Shown here in pieces: positions 43,120 through 51,161 of a stretch of 64,000 nucleotides of DNA. The stretch covers positions 1 through 64,000 of the forward strand of contig CANKOY010000012.1 in the NCBI GenBank assembly GCA_947484275.1. Reading direction: 5' to 3'. The notes beneath the pieces were generated by a model. That model saw only the letters and a list, made by a program, of their open reading frames with translations, had not been told where the DNA came from and searched no databases. The position numbers and the translations under genes were made by a program. Each line of letters starts with the position of its first letter. The first letter of the stretch is position 1. The DNA is from Planctomycetota bacterium. GTDB taxonomy: Bacteria; Planctomycetota; UBA1135; GCA-002686595.

Positions 43120-44559
43120 ATGAGCTCACCTTCGAAGCCGGGCCGCACCGGCGCCCAGAACCAAGAAGTCTTTCGGCGCCTGCCCTCGGTGGAGGAGTTG
43201 CTCCTGGCGCCGCGCGTGGCGGCGCTGGCCCCGCGGGCCACACGGGGACTGCTGCTGGAATTCGTGCGCGCGACGATCGATCACTGCCGCGCGCGGATCA
43301 AGGCCGAGGGCTGGACCGTGGACGACCTCGAGCGTCGCATCGCTGCCGGTGAATTCTTGGGAGAGATCGAAGGCCGCGTGGCGCGCGAGGAACGCCGCGG
43401 TGTGGTGTCTGTGGTCAACGCCACGGGCGTCGTGTTGCACACGGGTCTTGGCCGCGCGCCGGTCCATCCCGAGGCCGCGGAAGCCATGGCGAACGCCGCG
43501 CGCGGCTACTGCATCCTCGAAGTCGAACGCGAAAGCGGCGAGCGCAACCAGCGCGACGACTACCTGTCCGACTTGCTCTCGCGCGCCACGGGCGCCGAAG
43601 CGGGCATCGCGGTCAACAACTGCGCGGCGGCGGTGCTGCTGGCGCTGCAGACTTTTGCCGGCGGCGGCCGCGACGTGATCGTTTCGCGCGGCGAATTGGT
43701 AGAAATCGGCGGCTCGTTCCGCATGCCGTCAGTGATGGAGCGCGCGGGCGTGCGGCTCGTGGAAGTCGGCACGACCAATCGCACGCACTTCCCCGACTAC
43801 GCGGCGGCGGTGAGCGAAAAGTCAGGCCTCCTGCTCAAGGTTCACGCATCGAATTATCGCGTCCAGGGTTTCACGGCCGAGGTCGGCGCGAAGGAACTTG
43901 GCGCACTGGGACGCGAGCACCGTGTGCCCAGTTGCTACGACCTGGGTTCTGGGCTTCTCGAACTCGCTGACTCCAAGCCGCTCTCGATGCTCGGCGACGA
44001 GCCGCGCGTGCGCGAGGCGGTCGCGAGCGGCATCGACGTCGTGCTTTTTTCCGGCGACAAGCTGCTCGGCGGCCCCCAAGCAGGCCTGATCGTCGGTTCG
44101 CGCGAGCGCGTCGACCAACTGCGCAAAAATCCGATCTACCGCGCGGTGCGCTTGGACAAGGTCGGGCTTGCGGGCTTGGAGCGCACGCTTGAGTTGTACT
44201 TGTCAGGCCGCGCCGACGAGATCCCGTCGCGGGCGCGGATGCTCGTCAGCGCCGAGGAATTGAAGCCGATCGCCGAGGAACTCGCGCGTCAACTCGGGGC
44301 CCTGAATGGCATCTCGGCCAGCGTCATGGCCGACCGCTCTCAACCCGGCAGCGGCACGGCGCCCGCCGTCTTCCTGCCCACGTTCGTCGTGCGCGCCCAA
44401 CGTGCCGGAGAATCAGCCGCGGTTCTTGCGCGCCGCCTTCGCACCGGAAGCCCCCCGGTCTTCGCGCGCATCCAGGACGACGCTCTGCTTCTCGACCCGC
44501 GCACTCTGCTTGCCGGGGATTTCGAGCGCCTGGTCACCGCATTCAAGAACCTGCCCTGA
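43120..44559 (+). CDS. selA: L-seryl-tRNA(Sec) selenium transferase
   Basis: SelA converts Ser-tRNA(Sec) to Sec-tRNA(Sec) using selenophosphate and PLP. The 479-residue protein has VVNATGVVLHTGLGRAP at 98-114 and the PLP lysine K314 in SGDKLLGGPQAG. The N-terminal helical domain that binds tRNA-Sec is present (PSVEELLLAP). Length matches the bacterial decameric SelA (about 463). The other window genes of this pathway are selD and selC; selB is not in view. Confidence 0.95.
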   Translation: MSSPSKPGRTGAQNQEVFRRLPSVEELLLAPRVAALAPRATRGLLLEFVRATIDHCRARIKAEGWTVDDLERRIAAGEFLGEIEGRVAREERRGVVSVVNATGVVLHTGLGRAPVHPEAAEAMANAARGYCILEVERESGERNQRDDYLSDLLSRATGAEAGIAVNNCAAAVLLALQTFAGGGRDVIVSRGELVEIGGSFRMPSVMERAGVRLVEVGTTNRTHFPDYAAAVSEKSGLLLKVHASNYRVQGFTAEVGAKELGALGREHRVPSCYDLGSGLLELADSKPLSMLGDEPRVREAVASGIDVVLFSGDKLLGGPQAGLIVGSRERVDQLRKNPIYRAVRLDKVGLAGLERTLELYLSGRADEIPSRARMLVSAEELKPIAEELARQLGALNGISASVMADRSQPGSGTAPAVFLPTFVVRAQRAGESAAVLARRLRTGSPPVFARIQDDALLLDPRTLLAGDFERLVTAFKNLP

Positions 44560-44692
44560 GGGCTCCGCGCGCGACGCCGATCCCCTTCATCGCCCTTAGG
44601 GGGTCAGGATCAATGGGAGCGGAGCTGCAAATTTTCAGGAATCCTGCATCCTCTCCAGCGGGAGGGTGCACCTAGTTGGCGAGCTCCAACCC

Positions 44693-44942
44693 ATGGACTT
44701 TCCCGGCAACACGGACGCGGACTTCTCTGCGGCCTTCGATGTGCGCACGGCGGCCCTGCGGCGCTTGGCGCGTTCGCTGCTCAATGATCCGACAGCGGCG
44801 GACGATGTGGTGTCGGACACGTGGACGGCCTACGTGCGCAGTCCGCCGCGTGACGCGGGGGCCACCGATGGGTTTCTCCCCAGCGTGGCCCGACGACTGG
44901 CGTGGAAAACGAAGCGTCGCGACGAGGCGCGCAGTGAACGAG
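44693..44942 (+). pseudogene. 5' fragment of an ECF-type sigma factor
   Basis: About 80 residues from the ATG at 44693 match sigma region 2 of planctomycete-type ECF factors: RTAALRRLARSLLNDPTAADDVVSDTWTAYV, then VARRLAWKTKRRDEAR. Similarity breaks off near 44940 and the rest of the frame is a non-conserved Arg-rich translation. Region 4, which binds the -35, is absent. It is joined to the tail of an unrelated protein in another frame. Confidence 0.6.
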
Positions 44943-45368
44943 TCCACCGGACGCTGGAACACGCTCTCCCAAGACACCAATGGGCACTACCTCGCGGGGC
45001 TTGCGCCCGGTTGGTACCGCGTCGAAGTCGGCGCGGGACCCTGCGGTTGGCACGACCTGGGACGGCACTTTGTCGCCGATGGCGCCAAGGTGGAACTCGG
45101 TGTGTTCAGCCCTCCGCCGCCCGGCGAGGTGCGCCTACGCCTGGATCCTTCGCGGCCGGTGGACGCGCCCCAACTGGCACTGACGTTCTACCTGCGCCGC
45201 GCGGACATCGACATCCGCGGCGAACCGGGCAAGCTCGCCGGCAGCGAGTCATTGTTCCTTCCGGCGGGGGAGTATTGGGCGTTTTGGACCGACGCGAAAG
45301 GCGTGATTCGACACCGCGCGTTGACCGTTGCGTCGGGAGCTCTGTGCGAGCTGGATCTCGCGCCCTAG
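44934..45368 (+). pseudogene. 3' fragment of a large protein with regulatory-like beta domains
   Basis: From about 44934 a different frame becomes coding-like and runs to the TAG at 45366-45368. It encodes about 144 residues with GRWNTLSQDTNGHYLAGLAPGWYRVEV, a carboxypeptidase-regulatory-like beta-sandwich pattern, then a second domain ending LCELDLAP. It lacks any N-terminal part. In planctomycetes such large proteins often lie downstream of an ECF sigma factor, so one deletion may have removed everything between. Confidence 0.5.
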
Positions 45369-45742
45369 GAACTCCCCTCAGCGCGTGAAGAGCTAGTTCT
45401 CTTGCGCTGGTGAGCCCGATTTTCGATCGGGGTTGCGAACGGCGCCGGCAGCAACCGGGCTGTCAGCGCCGACCGACCCTGTGCCCCGGGATTCGGCGAC
45501 GACTCCTCGGAGACGGAACCTGATTTCTGGTCCCTCACCGTGCGTGTCGCAGTCGCAGAGGTCCACCGAGTCAGGTAGGCCAGTACTCCGGCGTCCCGAT
45601 CCCGACCGTGCGCGAGCACACAGGCTCGGTAGAGGCACTGGACCGGTCGGGAACCGGACCCGCGGCCCAGGAATCCAATTTTTCTCGAAGGCACGGGCCT
45701 GTGTCAGGCACAACACTGCCTCCACTGGCCCAAAGGACCCCC
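45369..45742. other. Gap before the ABC transporter operon
   Basis: These 374 bases hold no convincing gene. A small hairpin CCCGAT/ATCGGG lies at 45415-45431. The ABC transporter frame is open back to 45608 but that part is not conserved. The stretch at 45628-45690 looks superficially tRNA-like but does not fold as one. Confidence 0.4.
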
Positions 45743-46672
45743 GTGCTCACGGTTTCGCACCTGACGAAGCGCTACGGCGACCTGCTCGCCGTGGACGACA
45801 TTTCCTTCAACGCTCCTGAGGGAGCGATTTTTGGTTTGCTCGGCCCCAACGGCGCGGGCAAGTCGACCACCATCGGTTGCATCAATGGGCTGCTGAATCC
45901 CGGCAGCGGCACGATCACGGTGGCGGGCATCGACACGGCGACGCGCCCGCGCGACGCCAAGCGCGCCATGGGCGTCGTGCCCCAGGAATTGGCGCTGTAC
46001 GAGGATCTGACCGCGCGCGAGAACTTGCAGTACTGGGGCGGAGCGTACGGCATGCGCGGAGTGCAGTTGAACTCTCGCGCGGACGAGTTGCTTGCGCGCA
46101 TCGGCCTGGCCGATCGGCCCAGGGACCAGGTCAAGAAATTTTCCGGCGGCATGAAGCGCCGGCTCAATTTTGCCTGTGCGCTTCTGCACCGGCCAAGGGT
46201 CTTGCTGCTCGACGAGCCCACGGTGGGCGTCGATCCCCAGTCGCGCGTTGCGCTGCTCGAACTGGTGCGCGATGAAGTCGTGCAGGGAACCTGCGTCCTG
46301 TACACGACCCACTATATGGAAGAGGCCGAGACCCTCTGCGACCGCGTGGGGATCATCGACCGCGGCAAGTTGATCGCCCAGGGCACGCTGGGCGAGCTGC
46401 GAAGGCTCTTGGGCGAGCGCGATCTGCTGCAGATGACGGGCGCGTTCGAGCCCGCGCGCCTGGCAGAGGGGCTGCGGCCCCTCGCCGATGTGGAAATCGT
46501 GCTCTCCACGGCCGAGCACCTGACCTTGGCCTTGCCCAACGCGTCCCAGCGCTTGCCCAGCGTTTTCGCGTTGCTGCAAGTCGCGGGCGCGGACGTTCGC
46601 GAAACGACGCTCAAGCAACCCAACCTCGAATCGCTGTTCATCAAGTTGACCGGCAAAGCGCTGCGCGAGTAG
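45743..46672 (+). CDS. ABC transporter ATP-binding protein (ABC-2 exporter)
   Basis: A 309-residue ATPase with Walker A GPNGAGKST, the Q-loop region VVPQELALYEDLTARENL, signature FSGGMKRRL, Walker B VLLLDEPTVGVD and the H-loop YTTHYMEEAE. The C-terminal extension (about 90 residues) is typical of NatA/DrrA-like exporters. I choose the GTG at 45743, preceded by AAGGA. Its stop overlaps the GTG of the first permease, so the three genes form one exporter unit. The substrate cannot be read from the sequence. Confidence 0.9.
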   Translation: MLTVSHLTKRYGDLLAVDDISFNAPEGAIFGLLGPNGAGKSTTIGCINGLLNPGSGTITVAGIDTATRPRDAKRAMGVVPQELALYEDLTARENLQYWGGAYGMRGVQLNSRADELLARIGLADRPRDQVKKFSGGMKRRLNFACALLHRPRVLLLDEPTVGVDPQSRVALLELVRDEVVQGTCVLYTTHYMEEAETLCDRVGIIDRGKLIAQGTLGELRRLLGERDLLQMTGAFEPARLAEGLRPLADVEIVLSTAEHLTLALPNASQRLPSVFALLQVAGADVRETTLKQPNLESLFIKLTGKALRE

Positions 46673-47943
46673 TGGATCTCGATTTCACATTGCGCTGCGG
46701 GGCGAAGGACATACTGCGACGCCTTCGCGATCCCATGGCGCTCCTGTTGTGGGTCGGCGTGCCCATGGTGCTAGCGCTCTTGATCGGGACGATTTCCGGC
46801 GGCAAAGGCGACGCTAAACCCCGCGGCAGACTGCTGGTCGCGGACCTGGATGATTCGCTCGCCTCGCGCGCCGTGACTGCGGCCTTCGCCCAGGGCGAAC
46901 TGGGCAAGATGTTCGACGTCGAGACCGTGGAAGTTGCCGCGGGCCGCGCGCGGATCCACGACGGCGACGGCTCGGCGTTGATCGTCGTGCCCTTGGGCTT
47001 CGGCGAAGCGTTGCTGCTCGACCAGCCCACGACGATCGAACTGGTGAAGAACCCCGCGCGCAAGATCATGCCGCGCATTGCGGAAGAAACCCTCGGTCTC
47101 GCCGCGGACGCAGTCTTCTATGCCCAGCGCATCGCTGGCGATAGCCTACGCAATTCGATCGAGGCCATCGTCAGCGGGCCTCCGGCGGGACAAAAAGTGA
47201 TGTCTGCCGCGTTCATTGCTGGCTTCTCGGTGGAGATCAACACCGCGATCGAGCGCCTCTCCACCTACCTCGATCCCCTGGCGATTGAAGTCGTGAAGGA
47301 AGCCGAGCCCGCGGCCGCAGCAGAGTCTCCACCCAAGAATTTCGCGCTCCTGTTCTTTCCGTCGATGTTGTTCCTGACGCTGATGTTCATGGCCCAGGGA
47401 CTCTCGGAGGATCTGTGGCGTGAGAAGGCCATGGGGACCCTCGCGCGCGCAAGCGGCACGCCCGGAGGAGTCTCGGCCCTGGTGCTTGGGAAGTTCCTTT
47501 GCTCCGCGGCCTTCGTCGCCGCCATCGGTGCCATCGGCCTGACCTATGCGGGACTGCGCTTTGACTTCGATTGGCGCTACCTGCCCCTGGCCCTGATTTG
47601 GATCACGCTCGCAGGTGTGCTGCTCTTCGCGTTGATGATGCTGGTCCAAGTCCACGGGAAGAGCCAGCGTGGCGGCGACCTCTTGACCAACGCGCTGCTG
47701 TTTCCCCTGGCGATGATCGGAGGGGCGTTTTTCCCGCTGGAGATGATGCCGCGTTGGATGGCGGACATCGGCAGGCTCACGCCCAACGGCTGGGCACTGA
47801 GTGAATTCCGCAGCATCTTGTCTGGTGAATTCTCGTTCGCTGAAGTCGCCCTGGGCGCCCTTGGAATCATCCTCGTCACCCTTGCGCTCGCTTGGTGGAT
47901 CCAAGGCCGCGCGCGCACGGTCTTCTTGCGGCCAGGAGCATGA
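46672..47943 (+). CDS. ABC-2 type permease (first)
   Basis: A 423-residue protein with one membrane segment near the N-terminus (residues 22-42), a large extracytoplasmic domain (about 45-225) and a C-terminal group of about five membrane helices starting at FALLFFPSMLFLTLMFMAQG. This is the ABC-2/DrrB-like layout. The start is GTG at 46672. It overlaps the second permease gene by 4 nt, and the two probably form a heterodimeric channel with the ATPase. Confidence 0.85.
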   Translation: MDLDFTLRCGAKDILRRLRDPMALLLWVGVPMVLALLIGTISGGKGDAKPRGRLLVADLDDSLASRAVTAAFAQGELGKMFDVETVEVAAGRARIHDGDGSALIVVPLGFGEALLLDQPTTIELVKNPARKIMPRIAEETLGLAADAVFYAQRIAGDSLRNSIEAIVSGPPAGQKVMSAAFIAGFSVEINTAIERLSTYLDPLAIEVVKEAEPAAAAESPPKNFALLFFPSMLFLTLMFMAQGLSEDLWREKAMGTLARASGTPGGVSALVLGKFLCSAAFVAAIGAIGLTYAGLRFDFDWRYLPLALIWITLAGVLLFALMMLVQVHGKSQRGGDLLTNALLFPLAMIGGAFFPLEMMPRWMADIGRLTPNGWALSEFRSILSGEFSFAEVALGALGIILVTLALAWWIQGRARTVFLRPGA

Positions 47944-49073
47944 AGAACGCGCTGTTCATCGCGACGCACGATCTGCGTCACCAAATTCGCCAGCGCGAGA
48001 CCATTTTTTGGGTCTTCGTGATGCCGCTGTTTTTCTTCTACTTCCTCGGGACGATCACTGGGGGCGGTTCCGCGGACGATTCCAAGACGCAGCTTTGCCT
48101 AGCGGTCGGCGAGGAGCCGGGGTTCTTGCTCGAGCGTCTCGAAACGCGTCTGCGAGAGCGCGATTTCGAAGTCGTTCGCGCCGACAGTCCGGCGACTTTT
48201 CAGGCTGCGCCACTGCGCCTGGACATTCCCGCGCACTTCACCGCGCGCGTGCTCGCCGGCGAAGGCGCGAAGCTGACCTATGGCGGACGCTCCACGGGAC
48301 TCGACGGCGATTTCGCTGCGCTGCAAATCCAGCGCGCGGCCTACACCGTGCTCGCCGATGTGATCGCCAGCAGCGAACTGGCCGGCGTCGTGACCGTAGA
48401 GGAAATGGAAGCCCTCGATCGACGGCCGCGAGCCCTGACCCTCGACGTGCGCATGGCCGGGGAGCGCCGCGACGTTCCCGAGGGCTTCGAGCAGACGATT
48501 CCAGGCACGATGACCATGATGATCCTGATGGTCATGCTGACCAGCAGCGCCGTGGGACTCTTGATCCAGCGCCGCGAGGGTCTCCTGCGCCGACTGGCCT
48601 TCGCGCCCATGGCCCGTTCGGAAATCGTCCTCGGGAAATGGCTCGCGAATCTCGGGCTGGGAATCGTGCAACTCGCCTGGGGCATGCTGGCGGGGACGGT
48701 TCTGTTCGACATGAACTGGGGGCCGTCCCTGTGGATGATCGTGGTCGTACTGCTGTGCTTCGCCGGGCTCACAGCGTCCCTCGGCTTGCTTTCCGGCAGC
48801 CTGGCGCGCACCGAGGGGCAGGTGATCGGCCTAGGGGTGCTGATTTCCAATTTGCTCGCGGCCCTCGGCGGCTGCTGGTGGCCAATCGAGATCACGCCCA
48901 AGCCGATGCAGGTGATCGCCTCCCTGATTCCCACGGGCTGGACCATGGAGGCATTGCACAAGTTGGTGAGCTTTGGACTCCCCGCAGCCAGTGTATTGCC
49001 GCAGGTGGGCCTGCTGCTGGGGGCGACTCTGCTGGTGAGCCTGCTCGCCTCGCGCCTGTTCCGATTCGATTGA
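47940..49073 (+). CDS. ABC-2 type permease (second)
   Basis: A 377-residue protein with the same architecture as the preceding gene: an N-terminal helix (ETIFWVFVMPLFFFYFLGTI), an extracytoplasmic domain and a C-terminal helix bundle with TMTMMILMVMLTSSAVGLL and LGVLISNLLAALGGCWWP. The ATG at 47940 overlaps the previous stop (ATGA). It is the last gene of the exporter; selD starts 29 nt later. Confidence 0.85.
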   Translation: MKNALFIATHDLRHQIRQRETIFWVFVMPLFFFYFLGTITGGGSADDSKTQLCLAVGEEPGFLLERLETRLRERDFEVVRADSPATFQAAPLRLDIPAHFTARVLAGEGAKLTYGGRSTGLDGDFAALQIQRAAYTVLADVIASSELAGVVTVEEMEALDRRPRALTLDVRMAGERRDVPEGFEQTIPGTMTMMILMVMLTSSAVGLLIQRREGLLRRLAFAPMARSEIVLGKWLANLGLGIVQLAWGMLAGTVLFDMNWGPSLWMIVVVLLCFAGLTASLGLLSGSLARTEGQVIGLGVLISNLLAALGGCWWPIEITPKPMQVIASLIPTGWTMEALHKLVSFGLPAASVLPQVGLLLGATLLVSLLASRLFRFD

Positions 49074-49102
49074 CTTCGGGCGGACTGCTAGGCTTGACCG
49101 CG

Positions 49103-50179
49103 ATGGACACGGAACCTGACAAACGACTGATCGACTACGCCGCCTGCGCTGGGTGAGCAGGCAAGATGCCCCAGGGGCAGCTCGCGCAGGTGCTGCGCGG
49201 CCTAGATGATCGCAAGGACGCACGCATGCTCGTCGGACCGCAGAGTTTCGACGACGCCGGAGTTTTCGTGCTCGGGCCAGCCGAGGGAGTGATTCAGAGT
49301 TCACCCTCCGCGCCGCGCGTGGCACTGGTGCAGACGCTCGATTTCTTTCCGCCGGTGGTCGACCATCCCTACTGGTACGGCGCGATCGCCGCCGCGAACT
49401 CGCTTTCGGACGTCTACGCCATGGGTGGTCGGCCCCTGACTGCGCTGACCCTGGCCAGCCTGCCCAAGGGTTTTCCGACGGAGTGGACCGCAGAGATTTT
49501 CCGCGGAGGCTTCGACAAGATCGCCGCGGCTGGAGCCACGGTGGTAGGGGGGCACACCGTCGAATCGGAGATCCAATTCGGATTCTCCGTGACGGGGATC
49601 GTCGATCCCGCGCACATGACCGCGAACAGCGGCGCGCGCCTGGGCGATCTCGCGTACTTGACCAAGCCTCTGGGCATGGGCTCGATGACGACGTCTTCGA
49701 AAAAGCGCGTGATCGACTGGGCCACCATGGAAAAGGCGGTGGCGCAGATGGCCACGCTCAACGACAAGGCTGCCGAAGCAATGGTCGCCGCCGGCGCGAA
49801 GGCCGCCACGGATGTCACGGGCTTTGGTCTCGCGGGACATGGTCGCAACGTCGCCAAGGCCAGCGGCGTCACCCTGCGCGTGGACACCGCGCGGTTGCCG
49901 ATTTTTCCCGGGGCACTTGAACTTGCGGCTGCAGGCCACTGTTCCGGCGGCGCGAAACGTGGGCGCGCTGGGCTTGCGAGTGAAGTGCGCATCGCTGCGG
50001 GGATTTCCGAGGGCCTGCTCAACATCATCTTCGATGCGGAGACTTCGGGCGGCCTGCTGATCGCGATCCCCGCCGCCAAAGCCGCGACGTTGGAGCGCGA
50101 ACTCCGCGCGCGCGGAGTCCTCGTGGCCTGCATCGGCTCGTTTGTCGAGTCGAGCGGCGTGCACGTCGAATTGCACTAA
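49103..50179 (+). CDS. selD: Selenide, water dikinase, selenocysteine-containing
   Basis: SelD makes selenophosphate from selenide and ATP, the donor for SelA. The true start is the ATG at 49103. Codon 18 is a TGA (49154-49156) that must be read as selenocysteine, giving CAG-Sec-AGKMPQGQ, which aligns with the catalytic (Cys/Sec)-x-x-Lys of SelD (C17 and K20 in E. coli). The rest has TLDFFPPVVDHPYWYGAIAAANS, SDVYAMGG, TDVTGFGLAGH and ETSGGLL. The total is 358 residues. A caller treating TGA only as stop would start at the ATG at 49166 and lose the active site. The stop lies inside the left arm of the repeat at 50176. Confidence 0.93.
49183..49199 (+). promoter_or_regulatory. SECIS-like hairpin of selD
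   Basis: CGCGCAG (49183-49189) pairs perfectly with CTGCGCG (49193-49199) around GTG. The apex GCAGGUGCUGC closely resembles the E. coli fdhF SECIS apex GCAGGUCUGC, including the GU that SelB recognises. It begins 26 nt after the UGA, and the loop is about 33 nt after it, towards the far end of the bacterial range. A smaller hairpin TGCCC/GGGCA lies between the two. Confidence 0.6.
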
Positions 50180-50345
50180 GAGCACGTCCTGATGCCTGGC
50201 TGGCCGCCTGGCCAATTCCAGGCTCGCCATCGAGACGTTGCAGCTCCTCCGAGTATTGCAGGCGAATACGCGTCGTCGCCGCGCCTTGCGGCTGGCGGCC
50301 TGGTATCGCCCAAGCGGCCAGCCAGGCATTAGGACCTGCTCTAAG
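50176..50345. repeat. 170-bp element with 32-bp terminal inverted repeats
   Basis: The left arm (50176-50207) and the reverse complement of the right arm (50314-50345) agree at 29 of 32 positions and share ATGCCTGGCTGGCCGC at their inner ends. The 106-bp core has no gene. The arms reach into the selD stop codon on the left and stop 7 nt short of the next gene on the right. It could be a MITE-like mobile element or a large hairpin between two convergent genes. No flanking target duplication is clear. Confidence 0.7.
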
Positions 50346-50351
50346 TCGTAG

Positions 50352-51032
50352 CTAGTTGTCCTCGCGCAGGTGCTTCACAAGCCTGCGCCAGGCCCACCAC
50401 ATCAAGAGAATCGCGACGATCGCGGACGCGACCGTCACTTTCCAGTTGTCGAGCAACTCCTGACTCGACGCCCCAAGCCACTGGGCCATGCCGGCGAAAA
50501 GTGCGCAGTTGAGCCCTGAGCCGACCGCGATTGCCAGGGTCGCAGCGAAGCGGGACAGACCGCCGATGCGCGAGGCGAAACTGCCCGTGACGGCGCCAGA
50601 GGCGGGCAGGGGCAGCAGAACCCACAGCGCAACTCCAGACCAGGCCATGCGCCGCAGCTTGGGGTACCCCGCGAACGTCCTTCCGGCACGCTCGCGGGTG
50701 CGCACGAGCCACGGCCCCGCGTAGGGCAGGCGCTCGATCTGGGGCAGGAAGCTGTTGAGCACCAGCGCCAGCAGCAGATCGAGCATGAAAATCGCGTAGG
50801 CAATTCCCCAGGGACCAAATCCGCTGGGGTTGTCCTGTTTGACGCCGACGAAAATCAGCCACTTGCCGACCACCTGCGCGGAACCCGCGATCGCCGACAG
50901 GCGTCCGAGCACACCCCAGCCCTGCTCGATGATCAGGATCGTCAAGGAGACCGTCGCCAACCCGACGCATGCAAGCGCGAGCTGCCGGAAGCGGCGGCGA
51001 TCAATGGGGGACTCGGGCGTTGGCTGGAGCAT
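50352..51032 (-). CDS. Small-multidrug-export-like membrane protein
   Basis: A 226-residue protein with about five hydrophobic segments. One region has PLPASGAVTGSFASRIGGLSR and the later SGLNCALFAGMAQWLG, resembling the COG2426 putative small multidrug export family. The ATG at 51032 gives a short cytoplasmic N-terminus. It is convergent with selD, with the inverted-repeat element between them, and divergent from the next gene. Confidence 0.6.
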   Translation of the reverse strand: MLQPTPESPIDRRRFRQLALACVGLATVSLTILIIEQGWGVLGRLSAIAGSAQVVGKWLIFVGVKQDNPSGFGPWGIAYAIFMLDLLLALVLNSFLPQIERLPYAGPWLVRTRERAGRTFAGYPKLRRMAWSGVALWVLLPLPASGAVTGSFASRIGGLSRFAATLAIAVGSGLNCALFAGMAQWLGASSQELLDNWKVTVASAIVAILLMWWAWRRLVKHLREDN

Positions 51033-51161
51033 CGGTGCGTCGGGCGGTGGTGCGATACGCCGCCGTTGAATGGCGCGACAACCTCGCCGCGATCGCTGCC
51101 GAGGGAGGGGACATTCTTGCCGCTTGCGCGCGCGAGACAAGTGCGGACACTCGTTCGACCG

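Noticed and set aside
45628-45690. tRNA-like stretch with GGTAGAGGCACTGGAC
   Set aside because: No T-loop of the TTCRA type, no acceptor stem and no anticodon arm can be formed around it.
45393-45725. 110-codon minus-strand frame upstream of the ABC transporter
   Set aside because: It is composed of low-complexity Arg/Gly/Ser sequence without a start signal and overlaps the probable promoter region of the exporter.
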